Positions 54,069 through 62,954 of a stretch of 64,000 nucleotides of DNA are shown here, piece by piece. The stretch's first letter is position 1. Each line of letters begins with the position of its first letter. A model generated the notes under the pieces. It was not told the origin of the DNA, made no database searches, and was given only the letters and a program-made list of their open reading frames with translations. The DNA is from Paenibacillus sp. 1781tsa1 (GTDB lineage: Bacteria; Bacillota; Bacilli; Paenibacillales; Paenibacillaceae). Where the stretch lies: positions 6,386,001 to 6,450,000 of the forward strand of contig NZ_JAMYWY010000001.1 in NCBI RefSeq assembly GCF_024159265.1, read 5' to 3'. A program made the translations under genes and the position numbers.

Positions 54069-54677
54069 CTATGCATAGATGAGCTTCCACAGCATCATAA
54101 CCGCCAGCCCGACCATGACCACAGCGGACAACCGATTGAACACCAGGCTGATGCGTCCAGTTCGATCCGTTCTCCCAATCACCCTGCCTGCGCCTGCAAG
54201 TCCCAAGAACCATATCCAAGATACAACCGCGGCTGTCAGGGCAAAATAGATGCGCTCTACGCCTTCATACTGAAGTGAACTGGTGCCAATCACGGCAACC
54301 GTATCCAGCAGAGCATGGGGATTAAGCAGAGATACCGATGCGGCAAACGCAATCTGCCTCCCCACGGACATTACCGCCTGTGAACCTTCGACTGATTCGG
54401 ATGACCTCCAGATACTCCATGCCATATACAGCAAAAACAAACTTCCTGCTGCATACAACACATTCGCCAGCACTGGCCATTGCAGCAAAATAAGCGACAC
54501 CCCTCCAACGGCTGCCCCGATCAACAACGTATCACTGACACCTGCCGTTATTACAGCAGGCATAGCCTGTATATAACGTCTCTGGCTCATGCCCTGGTTA
54601 AAAATAAATACATTCTGCACACCCAGTGGCAAGATCAAACCAAACGCCAGAATGACTGCATGAATAACTACCTCCAT
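54069..54677 (-). CDS. LysE/ArgO-family amino acid exporter
   Basis: 202 aa, about six hydrophobic helices. Family signatures at the N terminus (LPLGVQNVFIFNQG) and NPHALLDTVAVIG in the middle. ArgO/LysE proteins export basic amino acids; the exact substrate here is unknown. Divergent from a MocR-type gene whose probable operators lie between them, so regulated by it. Confidence 0.9.
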   Translation of the reverse strand: MEVVIHAVILAFGLILPLGVQNVFIFNQGMSQRRYIQAMPAVITAGVSDTLLIGAAVGGVSLILLQWPVLANVLYAAGSLFLLYMAWSIWRSSESVEGSQAVMSVGRQIAFAASVSLLNPHALLDTVAVIGTSSLQYEGVERIYFALTAAVVSWIWFLGLAGAGRVIGRTDRTGRISLVFNRLSAVVMVGLAVMMLWKLIYA

Positions 54678-54730
54678 CGTTCTTCCCCCTTATCTTTGTA
54701 TTCCATCGTAGGGCAGTTGATGGCTGACGT

Positions 54731-54781
54731 AACCAACCACTTGGATGGCATCAGACCCAACCAAATGTTATAGTGTTGGTT
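54731..54781. promoter_or_regulatory. AACCAA repeats between the exporter and MocR genes
   Basis: AACCAA at 54731-54736 and 54759-54764, and its complement TTGGTT at 54776-54781. The last two flank TATAGT (54769-54774), a probable -10 for the MocR gene. Candidate MocR binding sites. Confidence 0.5.
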
Positions 54782-54812
54782 AAAAAGACAAACAGAGGTG
54801 ATTCTGCCTGTC

Positions 54813-56306
54813 ATGGAACGTTCTGATTCTCGACTAAACATGAGTTGGAAGCCGAATCCTTCTCTCGACTTGCCCTTATATCGCCAGATTGAAACCTATA
54901 TCCGCCAGAAAATCACAACAGGTGAATGGTCCGCAGGATACCGTCTCCCCTCACAGCGAATATGGGCTGAGTCCATGGGAGTAAACCGCAGTACATTGAT
55001 CACTGCCCTTGATAATCTGGCCGCCGCGGGTCTGCTTGAAGGCAGACATGGCGGGGGAACCTATATTTCCGGTTCCGGTTGGCATGGTATAGCTCATGGA
55101 GCGATGCCCAACTGGAATGAAGCTATTGAGGAGGGTTGGTACTATCCCAACCTTCCAGAGATCCAGCAGATTAATCAGGCTGAATTCAGGCCCAACATCA
55201 TACGTCTTGGTACAGGGGAGCTTGCCCCGGAGCTGATGCCTCAGGATGCTTTTAACGATATTCTGTATGCCCTGTCCCAATGTTCTCGTACACTGAACTA
55301 TCTGGAACCTCAGGGGAGCCTGGCGCTTCGTGAGGCTTTATCCGTCCATTTGCAGACAGCAGGCATTCAGGCCTCCCCGGATTCCATACTGATTGTATCC
55401 GGCTCTCTTCAGGCACTGCACTTGATATCAGTCGGACTGCTTCCTCGCGGATCAGCAGTTCTGCTGGAAAAACCATCGTACCTGTATTCGATTCACGCCT
55501 TTCAATCGGCAGGGTTGAAAATGAGCGGGATCCCGATGGACGATGAAGGACTGCACATTGCACGCCTGGAGGATGCCTCGCAGCATGTCAAAGATCAAGA
55601 CCACATCTCGCTTCTCTATACGATACCGAGCTTTCACAATCCCACGGGCTCTGTGATGAGTGATCCTCGCCGGAATGAACTGATGGCCACCGCTCGAACA
55701 TTAGGCATCTCCATTCTGGAGGATTCGGCCTACAGTGATCTGTGGCTGGACAACCCACCTCCGCCATCACTGAAGGCACGTGACCAGGAAGGACGGGTGC
55801 TGCATATGGGCACTTTGTCAAAGGCAGTCAGTCCCGGCTTACGCCTCGGATGGCTGGTAGGGCCAGAGCCGGTCATACGCCGGCTCGCGGATATCAAGAT
55901 GCAGACCGATTATGGTACCAGCTCACTCGCGCAAGAAGCCGCTGCCTTGTGGTTCGCAGAAGGACATCATGCAGAACATATGGAACGCCTTCGCCCTGAG
56001 CTACGCAGACGCAGAGACTTCATGCTGGATCTGTTGCAACGTCACTTTCATGGCATGGCGAAATGGAAAATACCCGCTGGCGGCTTTTACATCTGGTTGC
56101 AATTCACTCTGTCCCCGCTCTCTATCCGCCAATTGTTCCATACCTGTCTGGAGCAGGATGTACTTATCCACCCGGGCTACCTATATGACCGGCTGGATGC
56201 GAGTCACATTCGGCTGTCTTACGCCTATGCTTCCCCTGATGAGATGGAACGCGGGTTACAATGCCTGGCAGAAGCTATACACAGGCTCATGGATTCTGGC
56301 TCATGA
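54813..56306 (+). CDS. MocR-family (GntR-aminotransferase fusion) transcriptional regulator
   Basis: 497 aa from ATG 54813. N-terminal winged helix LPLYRQIETYIRQKITTGEW...GVNRSTLITALDNLAAAGLLE, then a linker, then a fold-type I aminotransferase domain (YTIPSFHNPTGSVMS; ILEDSAYSDLWLD; the PLP Lys in GTLSKAVSPGLRLGW). MocR proteins use PLP-amino acid adducts as signals. The divergent LysE-type exporter is its likely target. Confidence 0.9.
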   Translation: MERSDSRLNMSWKPNPSLDLPLYRQIETYIRQKITTGEWSAGYRLPSQRIWAESMGVNRSTLITALDNLAAAGLLEGRHGGGTYISGSGWHGIAHGAMPNWNEAIEEGWYYPNLPEIQQINQAEFRPNIIRLGTGELAPELMPQDAFNDILYALSQCSRTLNYLEPQGSLALREALSVHLQTAGIQASPDSILIVSGSLQALHLISVGLLPRGSAVLLEKPSYLYSIHAFQSAGLKMSGIPMDDEGLHIARLEDASQHVKDQDHISLLYTIPSFHNPTGSVMSDPRRNELMATARTLGISILEDSAYSDLWLDNPPPPSLKARDQEGRVLHMGTLSKAVSPGLRLGWLVGPEPVIRRLADIKMQTDYGTSSLAQEAAALWFAEGHHAEHMERLRPELRRRRDFMLDLLQRHFHGMAKWKIPAGGFYIWLQFTLSPLSIRQLFHTCLEQDVLIHPGYLYDRLDASHIRLSYAYASPDEMERGLQCLAEAIHRLMDSGS

Positions 56307-56336
56307 TTTCAAATGCTGGGTCCTGATTTCACAGCC

Positions 56337-56386
56337 AAAAAAAGCCTTGACCGAAAAGGACAATGTCCTTCAGATCAAGGCTTTTT
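56337..56386. terminator. Bidirectional terminator
   Basis: AAAAAGCCTTGA/TCAAGGCTTTTT outer stem and AAGGACAATGTCCTT inner hairpin. It ends the MocR transcript and possibly the convergent ABC operon. Confidence 0.85.
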
Positions 56387-56474
56387 GCGTTAGTTTTGTA
56401 TGTTTGGCCGAATACCAAAAGCGTGTCGATACCAGCAGCGCTCAGGGATTCCATCGTATCATCCTGCTATTCGC

Positions 56475-57302
56475 TTACCCTTTGACCGCACCCTCCGCAA
56501 TGCCCTCCATAATGAACTTCTGGAAGAACGCATAGATCAGAATAACCGGAATCGCAGTCAGTACCAAGGATGACAGAATCAACGGCCATTCCTTGTTATA
56601 TTCGCCAAACAACATGTTTGTGGACAGAATCAGTGTATACCGATTCACATCGGTCAGCATGAGCAGTGGCAATAAGAAGTCATTCCAGATCCACAGAAAG
56701 TCCAGAATCGCGATGGTGACTGTGATTGGAAGCAAGAGCGGGAAGATAATCTGGAAAAAAGTCTGAAACTCATTGCACCCATCAATCTGAGCCGATTCCT
56801 CCAATTCACGTGGAATAGACTTCACAAACCCGTGATAGAGGAAGATGGCCATGTTCACACCAAGCCCGATATAGATCAGAGCCAATCCGTACGTACTTCC
56901 TTGAACGCCCATGCCTTTGGCTACCCGTGTCAGCGGAATCATGATTGAATGAAACGGCACCAGCATGGATGCCACAAACAGGAAGAAGATCAGATTGCTC
57001 AGTCGACCGGAGGTACGTGACAGCTTGTATCCAGCCAATGAGGCACAGAAGACGATACCACCAATCCCCAGAAAGGATACAATGGCCGAGTTCATCGAAC
57101 TGCCCAACAGATTGATTTTGTTAAATGCGTCCGAATAGTTCTCCCAGTGCAGCGTCGTCGGCAGCGCGATAAAGGACTGGAACATCTCTCCTTGTGTTTT
57201 GAAAGAGTTCACCACTGCCATGTAGATCGGCAGCATGGCAACGAGAGAGCCCAAGATCAGCAGCAGGCGAATCAGATAGCTGTTCAGTCGTTGCATCCTC
57301 AT
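56475..57302 (-). CDS. Sugar ABC transporter permease, MalG type
   Basis: 275 aa, six helices. EAA loop: EELEESAQIDGCNEFQTFFQIIFPLLLP. ATG with GAGGTGG, overlapping the MalF-type stop by 4 bp. Carbohydrate-uptake-1 family. It pairs with the next gene product. No ATP-binding gene is in the operon, so a shared MsmX-like ATPase elsewhere is expected. Confidence 0.92.
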   Translation of the reverse strand: MRMQRLNSYLIRLLLILGSLVAMLPIYMAVVNSFKTQGEMFQSFIALPTTLHWENYSDAFNKINLLGSSMNSAIVSFLGIGGIVFCASLAGYKLSRTSGRLSNLIFFLFVASMLVPFHSIMIPLTRVAKGMGVQGSTYGLALIYIGLGVNMAIFLYHGFVKSIPRELEESAQIDGCNEFQTFFQIIFPLLLPITVTIAILDFLWIWNDFLLPLLMLTDVNRYTLILSTNMLFGEYNKEWPLILSSLVLTAIPVILIYAFFQKFIMEGIAEGAVKG

Positions 57303-58183
57303 GCTTCCACCTCTTTCTTCTTCATGACGGTGATCTGGATGAGTGTAAAGATGAGTACGATGATGAACAGCACAACCGATTTGGCACTCGCATAGCCGTA
57401 CCTGAAGTTGTTGGAGAACGCTTCTTCATAAATGTTCATTGTGATAACCTGTGTGGCCCGGCCCGGTCCACCACCCGTCAGTCCATAGACCACTTCGAAC
57501 ACCTTGAAGGCTCCGTTCAGCGTCAGGAAGAAACAGATCGTAACGGCATGAGTAATCATCGGCAACACCACATTGCGCAGAACCTGGAAAGCGTTGGCGC
57601 CATCAATAACCGCCGCTTCCTTGAGACTTTTTGGCACACCCTGGAGAGCGGCCAGATAGATGATCATCATATACCCCACACCGTTCCAGAGCGAAACGAT
57701 CAGAATGGAATAAAATGAAAACTTCGGATCTCCCAGCCATTGCTGGTCCAGGAACGAAATGGCCAGTTTCTGTGCGAGCTGTGGCAGCACCTGAGAGAAG
57801 ATGAATGTCCACATGAAGGCACTAATGATCGTACTGATCATGTTAGGCATGAAGAACAGGGTCCGGAATAGCCCTTTGCTGCGCGTCCGTGATTCAATCA
57901 ACACGGCGAGCAGCAAGGCAATTCCATTTTGCAGAATGAGCATAAATATTACATATTTCATCGTGAACCACAGGGAGTTCAGGAAGTCGGGATCTTCTTT
58001 GAACAATTCAACAAAGTTGCCCAGACCGATAAAGCTGTAATCCCGATTAAGTCCGTTCCAATCGGTCAGACTATAGAACATGCCACTAAACGTGGGATAC
58101 AGCAGGAAAATCGCATAGATGACAAAGGCAGGCGCAGTGAACGCGAGCAGTGACAGATACTTCTTGAACACATTCGTAGCCAT
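57299..58183 (-). CDS. Sugar ABC transporter permease, MalF type
   Basis: 294 aa with six helices. The EAA loop is KSLKEAAVIDGANAFQVLRNVVLPM. ATG with GGGGGAG. Second permease of the carbohydrate importer; 99 bp downstream of the binding protein gene. The neighbouring beta-galactosidase suggests a galactoside or galacto-oligosaccharide as substrate. Confidence 0.92.
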   Translation of the reverse strand: MATNVFKKYLSLLAFTAPAFVIYAIFLLYPTFSGMFYSLTDWNGLNRDYSFIGLGNFVELFKEDPDFLNSLWFTMKYVIFMLILQNGIALLLAVLIESRTRSKGLFRTLFFMPNMISTIISAFMWTFIFSQVLPQLAQKLAISFLDQQWLGDPKFSFYSILIVSLWNGVGYMMIIYLAALQGVPKSLKEAAVIDGANAFQVLRNVVLPMITHAVTICFFLTLNGAFKVFEVVYGLTGGGPGRATQVITMNIYEEAFSNNFRYGYASAKSVVLFIIVLIFTLIQITVMKKKEVEA

Positions 58184-58282
58184 AGGTTCTCCCCCTTTTC
58201 ACTCGAAGCGGATAATCGATTGTAAACGGGGGAACGAAGAACGTTCTGCCAGCCGTTTCATCTGCTTGGGCCTCGCAGCTCC

Positions 58283-59563
58283 TTACTTGTTGACTTTGTT
58301 GTAGGATTTCCACGCTTTGTCGAGCGCATCGATAACCTGCTGTTGATTTAATTGCCCGGAGTAGTAGCCTTGTAACGCTTTGCCTGATTCATCTTTAACT
58401 GCTTGAGGGATGGAAGGGTCCTGATAGGCTTTGCCTTCGTTCACATATTTCAGGGCATCGTCTACCCAAGGGAAGCTCTTGAAGTCATGAATCTTGGCAA
58501 CCGGATTGAATTTGAGTGCTTCATAGAATGCACTTGAATCCTTGTCATCGAGAATGTAGTTCACGAAGTCGAGTGCAACTTCCTTATTCTTACTGGATGA
58601 CGATACTGCCAGTGAAGTGGACGTGCTCAGATTGATTTTGGTATCATCCGGGTTATCATTGATCGGCATCGGTGCCACACCGAAATTCAAGTCCGGGTTG
58701 GATTTCAGAATCGTCTCGGCAAACCATGGTCCCTGAATCCACATCGCTGCGCTTCCTGAAGCGAAGGCTGCTGAACCATCATCTCCGCCGACTTCCAGCG
58801 CTTTATCTGTACCATTCGCATTGACCAGATCGAAGATATCGAACAAGGCTTTCATATCCGAGAAGGAGCCTTGATCCTGATTCATCTTATCCAAGAAGTC
58901 TTTGTGTTCCGATTGGGTCAAAGCTCCCACGGTGAGTGGCAGGAATAATTGCGGAATCCAGGATTCTTTGTAGGACAGTTCAAACGGTGTAATGTTGGCT
59001 GCTTTCAGTTTCTCCACGACCGCTTTCATTTCCGTTAACGTTGTTGGTACTTCCAGCCCTTGCTCTTTGAATATATCTTTATTGTACAGATAGCCCCATG
59101 ATAACGTTTCCAATGGAACAGCTACGACTTTGCCCTCCGCATTCGTTACGGAAGGTTTCACCGAATCCAGTAATTTGTCGACAAAAGGTTGATCCGACAG
59201 ATCTTCCAGATAACCGGCTTTGCTGAAAGGTGGAATCTCATTAACTGCATGCAGGGCGAACACATCCGGTGCATCATTGGAGGCGAGACGTGTCTTCAGA
59301 ATCTGAGGTGCATTGTCCGCTGGTGGCATCTCCAGTTGCACGTTCACTTCAATATTTTTCTCTGCTTTTTCCTTGGCTTTGAACTGTTCTATATATTTAT
59401 CGTAGTGTTCTTTCAGCCGAGGTTGTGCAACGAATACTTTGAGGGACACCGTGCTGCCTGATGCCGATTCTTCCTGCCCATTGTCGGTTCCTGCATTGGA
59501 ACCGCAACCTGCGAGCAGAACACTGACCAGTACCGCACTTGCTACGCTTTTCCATACTTTCAT
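58283..59563 (-). CDS. Sugar ABC transporter substrate-binding lipoprotein
   Basis: 426 aa. Signal peptide with lipobox LAGC (Cys20), then the family 1 extracellular solute-binding fold (KVFVAQPRLKEHYDKYIEQF; PPFSKAGYLEDLS; AMWIQGPWFAETIL). ATG with GGGAGG. It captures oligosaccharides for the two permeases downstream. A cre-like site lies upstream. Confidence 0.92.
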   Translation of the reverse strand: MKVWKSVASAVLVSVLLAGCGSNAGTDNGQEESASGSTVSLKVFVAQPRLKEHYDKYIEQFKAKEKAEKNIEVNVQLEMPPADNAPQILKTRLASNDAPDVFALHAVNEIPPFSKAGYLEDLSDQPFVDKLLDSVKPSVTNAEGKVVAVPLETLSWGYLYNKDIFKEQGLEVPTTLTEMKAVVEKLKAANITPFELSYKESWIPQLFLPLTVGALTQSEHKDFLDKMNQDQGSFSDMKALFDIFDLVNANGTDKALEVGGDDGSAAFASGSAAMWIQGPWFAETILKSNPDLNFGVAPMPINDNPDDTKINLSTSTSLAVSSSSKNKEVALDFVNYILDDKDSSAFYEALKFNPVAKIHDFKSFPWVDDALKYVNEGKAYQDPSIPQAVKDESGKALQGYYSGQLNQQQVIDALDKAWKSYNKVNK

Positions 59564-59609
59564 CTCTTATGACCTCCCGGTGTGTGACTGGTTTGTCTTT
59601 CATAGGCTC

Positions 59610-59640
59610 ATTATATATCAGAGAATGAAAGCGCTTCATT
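59610..59640 (-). promoter_or_regulatory. Promoter with overlapping cre-like site for the sugar ABC operon
   Basis: Minus-strand -10 TATAAT (59610-59615) and an imperfect palindrome ATGAAAGCGCTTCAT (about 59625-59639) at the -35 position. It resembles a CcpA-binding cre site with one base missing in the centre. Suggests catabolite repression. Confidence 0.45.
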
Positions 59641-59710
59641 GGACAAAATTAGACTTGTGTATTGGATTATTTTAAACCTTAATCCAACAGCAAACACTCT
59701 CTCAAACGAC

Positions 59711-60820
59711 TCATTCCGTGCTACTGCCTGAATTGCCTAATATACGAGCTTGTCCCTTGCGCATCTCCCCCGGTGAAACTCCGAAATGTTTCTTGAATAC
59801 CCGATAGAAGTAGGACACATCCTCATAACCCGCCATCTCGGCAATATGCTTGAACGGAATCTGTTCATCCATCACCCATTCCTTCGCTCGTGTCATACGT
59901 AACTGGACGACATAGTCGGTCACATTCACCTCATACTCTTTCTTGAATACCTTGCTGAGATATTCCTTGCTGACAAAAAAGATCTGGGCGAGCTGCTCCA
60001 GCGTAATCATCTCCATACAGTGCTGCTCCATATATTGCTTCACTTCATCCAGGTTCAGCTTGTTCTTGAATTTGCGCTGCGCAATGAGTTGCTCCAGAGC
60101 CTGGTAGTACGGAGTCGCTATCCATGCAATTGTGGATTCTATGGAAGCCAGCGCTGTTGAAGGAGGTAATGCCGTTGCTTCGCGCCCCTCGTACAATCCA
60201 TTGGAGACACACAGTTCATCCAGCAAAGCCTGTAGTTCATAGGCCACTCGACCAAGCTGCCGGGGTCTGTTAATCTCGCTGTGTTCCAGCTTCTGCTGCA
60301 GTTGCTGGAACCATTCCCGCAGACTTTGAATGTTCAGGTCGTTAAACCGCAAACGAGCCTGCTGTTGAAACAAAGAGAAATCACCAGCAAAGGAAGGCGG
60401 ATACGCTTCCCATGATTCCGGCGCAGATTCAACCTTTTCCAATTCTTTGGCACATTTGGCCAGTACACCATTCAGTTCATCCGGATTCACCGGTTTGAGC
60501 AGATAATCTGCAGCCCGATGACGGATGGCGTGTTTGGCATAATTGAAGTCGTCATATCCGCTCACCACGATCACCTTGATCTGTGGGAATTGCCCGCTTA
60601 GTGTCTGTAGCAGCTCCACACCATCTGTGCCGGGCATACGCATGTCCGTAATGATAATGTGAGGCTGATGCTGCTTGACCAGTTGTATGGCCTGCTCACC
60701 ATCCTCTGCTTCTCCTGCAACGGTCATGCCAAGTTCACTCCAATTCCCCAGGTTGCGCAAAATATCCCGGTTCCACGGTTCATCATCCACCAGCAATACT
60801 CTGTACAGTTCCTTGTTCAC
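59711..60820 (-). CDS. AraC-family response regulator, YesN type
   Basis: 369 aa from GTG 60820 (GGGAGG 9 nt upstream, inside the kinase gene end; GTGA overlap with the kinase stop). Receiver domain with phospho-acceptor D59 (IIITDMRMPG) and LLKPVNPDEL. C-terminal AraC helix-turn-helix motifs: LAQIFFVSKEYLSKVFKKEY and AGYEDVSYFYRVFKKHFGVSPGE. Typically activates the adjacent sugar transport operon. Confidence 0.92.
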   Translation of the reverse strand: MNKELYRVLLVDDEPWNRDILRNLGNWSELGMTVAGEAEDGEQAIQLVKQHQPHIIITDMRMPGTDGVELLQTLSGQFPQIKVIVVSGYDDFNYAKHAIRHRAADYLLKPVNPDELNGVLAKCAKELEKVESAPESWEAYPPSFAGDFSLFQQQARLRFNDLNIQSLREWFQQLQQKLEHSEINRPRQLGRVAYELQALLDELCVSNGLYEGREATALPPSTALASIESTIAWIATPYYQALEQLIAQRKFKNKLNLDEVKQYMEQHCMEMITLEQLAQIFFVSKEYLSKVFKKEYEVNVTDYVVQLRMTRAKEWVMDEQIPFKHIAEMAGYEDVSYFYRVFKKHFGVSPGEMRKGQARILGNSGSSTE

Positions 60821-62607
60821 AAGGCTTCGCCTCCCGTATTGCAAGGGATTCGTACCGTAACACTCGTCCCCTGTCCGTATTCACTTTCCATGCTCATCCC
60901 GTATTCAGGTCCAAAATGCATTACGATTCTTGAGGCTGCATTGACCAGTCCAATACTTGTACCTGAACTCCACACCCGATCAGCCTGCCAGGTCAGACGC
61001 TCCAGTCTGGACTGCATCTCCGTTAATTTCTCAGCATCCATACCCACACCGTTATCACGAATTTGAATGGTTACCTCTTTAGGTTGACAGACGACCTCAA
61101 TGCCCAACTTCCACTCGCCCTGTTTCTTCTCCAGACCATGCAAAAATGCATTCTCCACAATCGGTTGCAAAGACAACTTGGGAATATAACACGCCCGAAG
61201 TTCTCCGGTAATCTCCAGTGTATATTCAAGTTTGCCGCCAAAACGCTGCTTCTGAATGAGCATATAATGTTCCAACTGATCGAGTTCAGACTGCAGAGGC
61301 ACAAGTCCATCCGGCGCTCGCACAATATAACGAAACATCTCGCTCAAGGCTCGAATGACCTTGTAACTGTCAGCAGGTTTTTGCGAATAGACCATGCCAC
61401 CAATCATCTGCAACGTATTTTGCAGGAAATGCGGATGGATCTGGGATTGCAGTGCTTTGAGCTCCGCCGTCTGCTTCTCCAAATTCATCAGGTAGTTGTC
61501 CCGAATGTGTTCCCGGATACGGCTTGACATGCCATGCAGATTTTTCTCCAACAGACCAATCTCATCCACTCGGCCGCTTCGTACTACTTCTCTGTCCTTA
61601 ATCAACTGAATACCCTTCATGGAATTGGCCAGTCGGACGATAGGCTTTGAGGTGCGCCAGGCCACGAGCGCAGCTATTCCCACAGAAATGACGGTTGCCA
61701 GGCCACCTACCACCAGTCCGTATTTCATCGTTTCCAAGGCACTCTCGTTAATGACATGGGCAGGTACAATCTTGATCACACGCAGTCCTGACGGTTCGAT
61801 GGAATGATAGAATACGTATTCCTTGGCTGTACGGATGAAACCGGAACTTTCTTTGGCGCCTGCCAATCTCTCCAATGCTTCAACGGACGGCTGGATGTCT
61901 TGATTCGGCTGATAGACCGGGCTGCCCGCACTGTCGGCGATGTATACTGCATAATCCCCCCTGCTATCCAGCAGCTCCAGGGTCTGGTTGAACTCAGCCC
62001 ACTTGACCTCCAGACTGATGGCGCCGATCTGTGCCTGATCTTCGAAGCGATTCATGCTGCGGGTCATGTGAAACTTTTGCGGATCGTCCGGATCATTGAT
62101 AATCGTAAAATCTTTATGTTGTGCAAAAAGCTCATGATATCCTTCCGGGATTTCCGATACCGCTTTGATACGAGAATCCATGGAGTTGAAGGTGAACAAG
62201 GTGTCCAATTCCTTCAGATACAGCTCAACGCCAAATACATAATTGCCGGCAGAATAGTATACACTGTTCAGCATATTAAACATGGCCTTCTGTTCGTCGA
62301 ATCGGCTGGCTGCCGGTGCTTCCTGGTTCAGCGCCAGATATTGATGCAGTTCGTCACTGATCTGAATGGAATAGATAATATTGTTCATGCGAGCGAACTG
62401 TTCACCCAGATAGATGGAGGCCCAGTTCATATTGGCGCGGTTGGTCTCCATAATCTCCTCTTCCATGGAAGAGCGGGTATTCTCGGCTGCCATAGCGGTC
62501 ATGGCAATGACGGGCAGAACGGCCAGCAGCGTCATGGTAAGAATCAATTTATTACGAATGCTGCGTTTGAAAGGATCTGTCAGCTTCCGATAACATTCGG
62601 TAAACAC
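60817..62607 (-). CDS. Sensor histidine kinase, YesM type
   Basis: 596 aa, starting at GTG 62607 (AGGAG 10 nt upstream). N-terminal helix (about 20-40), an extracellular sensor domain of about 250 residues, a second helix (about 285-310), HAMP, and a His_kinase/HATPase module with SQIHPHFLQNTLQMI and QPIVENAFLHG / RDNGVGM. Probably senses a sugar outside the cell, possibly through the binding protein. Confidence 0.93.
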   Translation of the reverse strand: MFTECYRKLTDPFKRSIRNKLILTMTLLAVLPVIAMTAMAAENTRSSMEEEIMETNRANMNWASIYLGEQFARMNNIIYSIQISDELHQYLALNQEAPAASRFDEQKAMFNMLNSVYYSAGNYVFGVELYLKELDTLFTFNSMDSRIKAVSEIPEGYHELFAQHKDFTIINDPDDPQKFHMTRSMNRFEDQAQIGAISLEVKWAEFNQTLELLDSRGDYAVYIADSAGSPVYQPNQDIQPSVEALERLAGAKESSGFIRTAKEYVFYHSIEPSGLRVIKIVPAHVINESALETMKYGLVVGGLATVISVGIAALVAWRTSKPIVRLANSMKGIQLIKDREVVRSGRVDEIGLLEKNLHGMSSRIREHIRDNYLMNLEKQTAELKALQSQIHPHFLQNTLQMIGGMVYSQKPADSYKVIRALSEMFRYIVRAPDGLVPLQSELDQLEHYMLIQKQRFGGKLEYTLEITGELRACYIPKLSLQPIVENAFLHGLEKKQGEWKLGIEVVCQPKEVTIQIRDNGVGMDAEKLTEMQSRLERLTWQADRVWSSGTSIGLVNAASRIVMHFGPEYGMSMESEYGQGTSVTVRIPCNTGGEAL

Positions 62608-62725
62608 AGCGCATCCACTCCTGAGCTAAAATAGACAAACGCCCCAGCATGGAAGCCGAGGGCGCTTTGGTCTTTATATTCGTTTGGAAATGTTAAAATA
62701 TCACGTTATACAATAGAATGAATGG

Positions 62726-62912
62726 TTACACGAGATCACTACGTGGTCAGAACAACCCTCTGATCGCTGTTATCACCGGATTTTTTTGATTCCCTTTTCT
62801 AAGGGGAAAATCCGTTGATAAAGGCGAGGTCTATGCTTCCGATGCAGCTTTCTTTCAGAAAGCTTTTAGCTCCGCTTCCTCAGGTTTCTTCTGCCCTCTC
62901 CGTTAACGTGTA
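62726..62912 (+). repeat. Dispersed repeat family A, copy 6 (long form)
   Basis: About 187 bp from TTACACGAGATCACTACG to CCGTTAACGTGTA, between the kinase gene and the beta-galactosidase gene. Central arms GTTATCACCGGATTTTT and AAAATCCGTTGATAA, plus the inner hairpin GCTTTCTTTCAGAAAGC. Confidence 0.8.
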
Positions 62913-62954
62913 CATGTTAAATTCAACTTATATACCTATATTTATTATTTCCTA

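Noticed and set aside
1306-62912. CRISPR array interpretation of the dispersed repeats
   Set aside because: Copies are 150-190 bp, kilobases apart, with no regular spacers and no cas genes.
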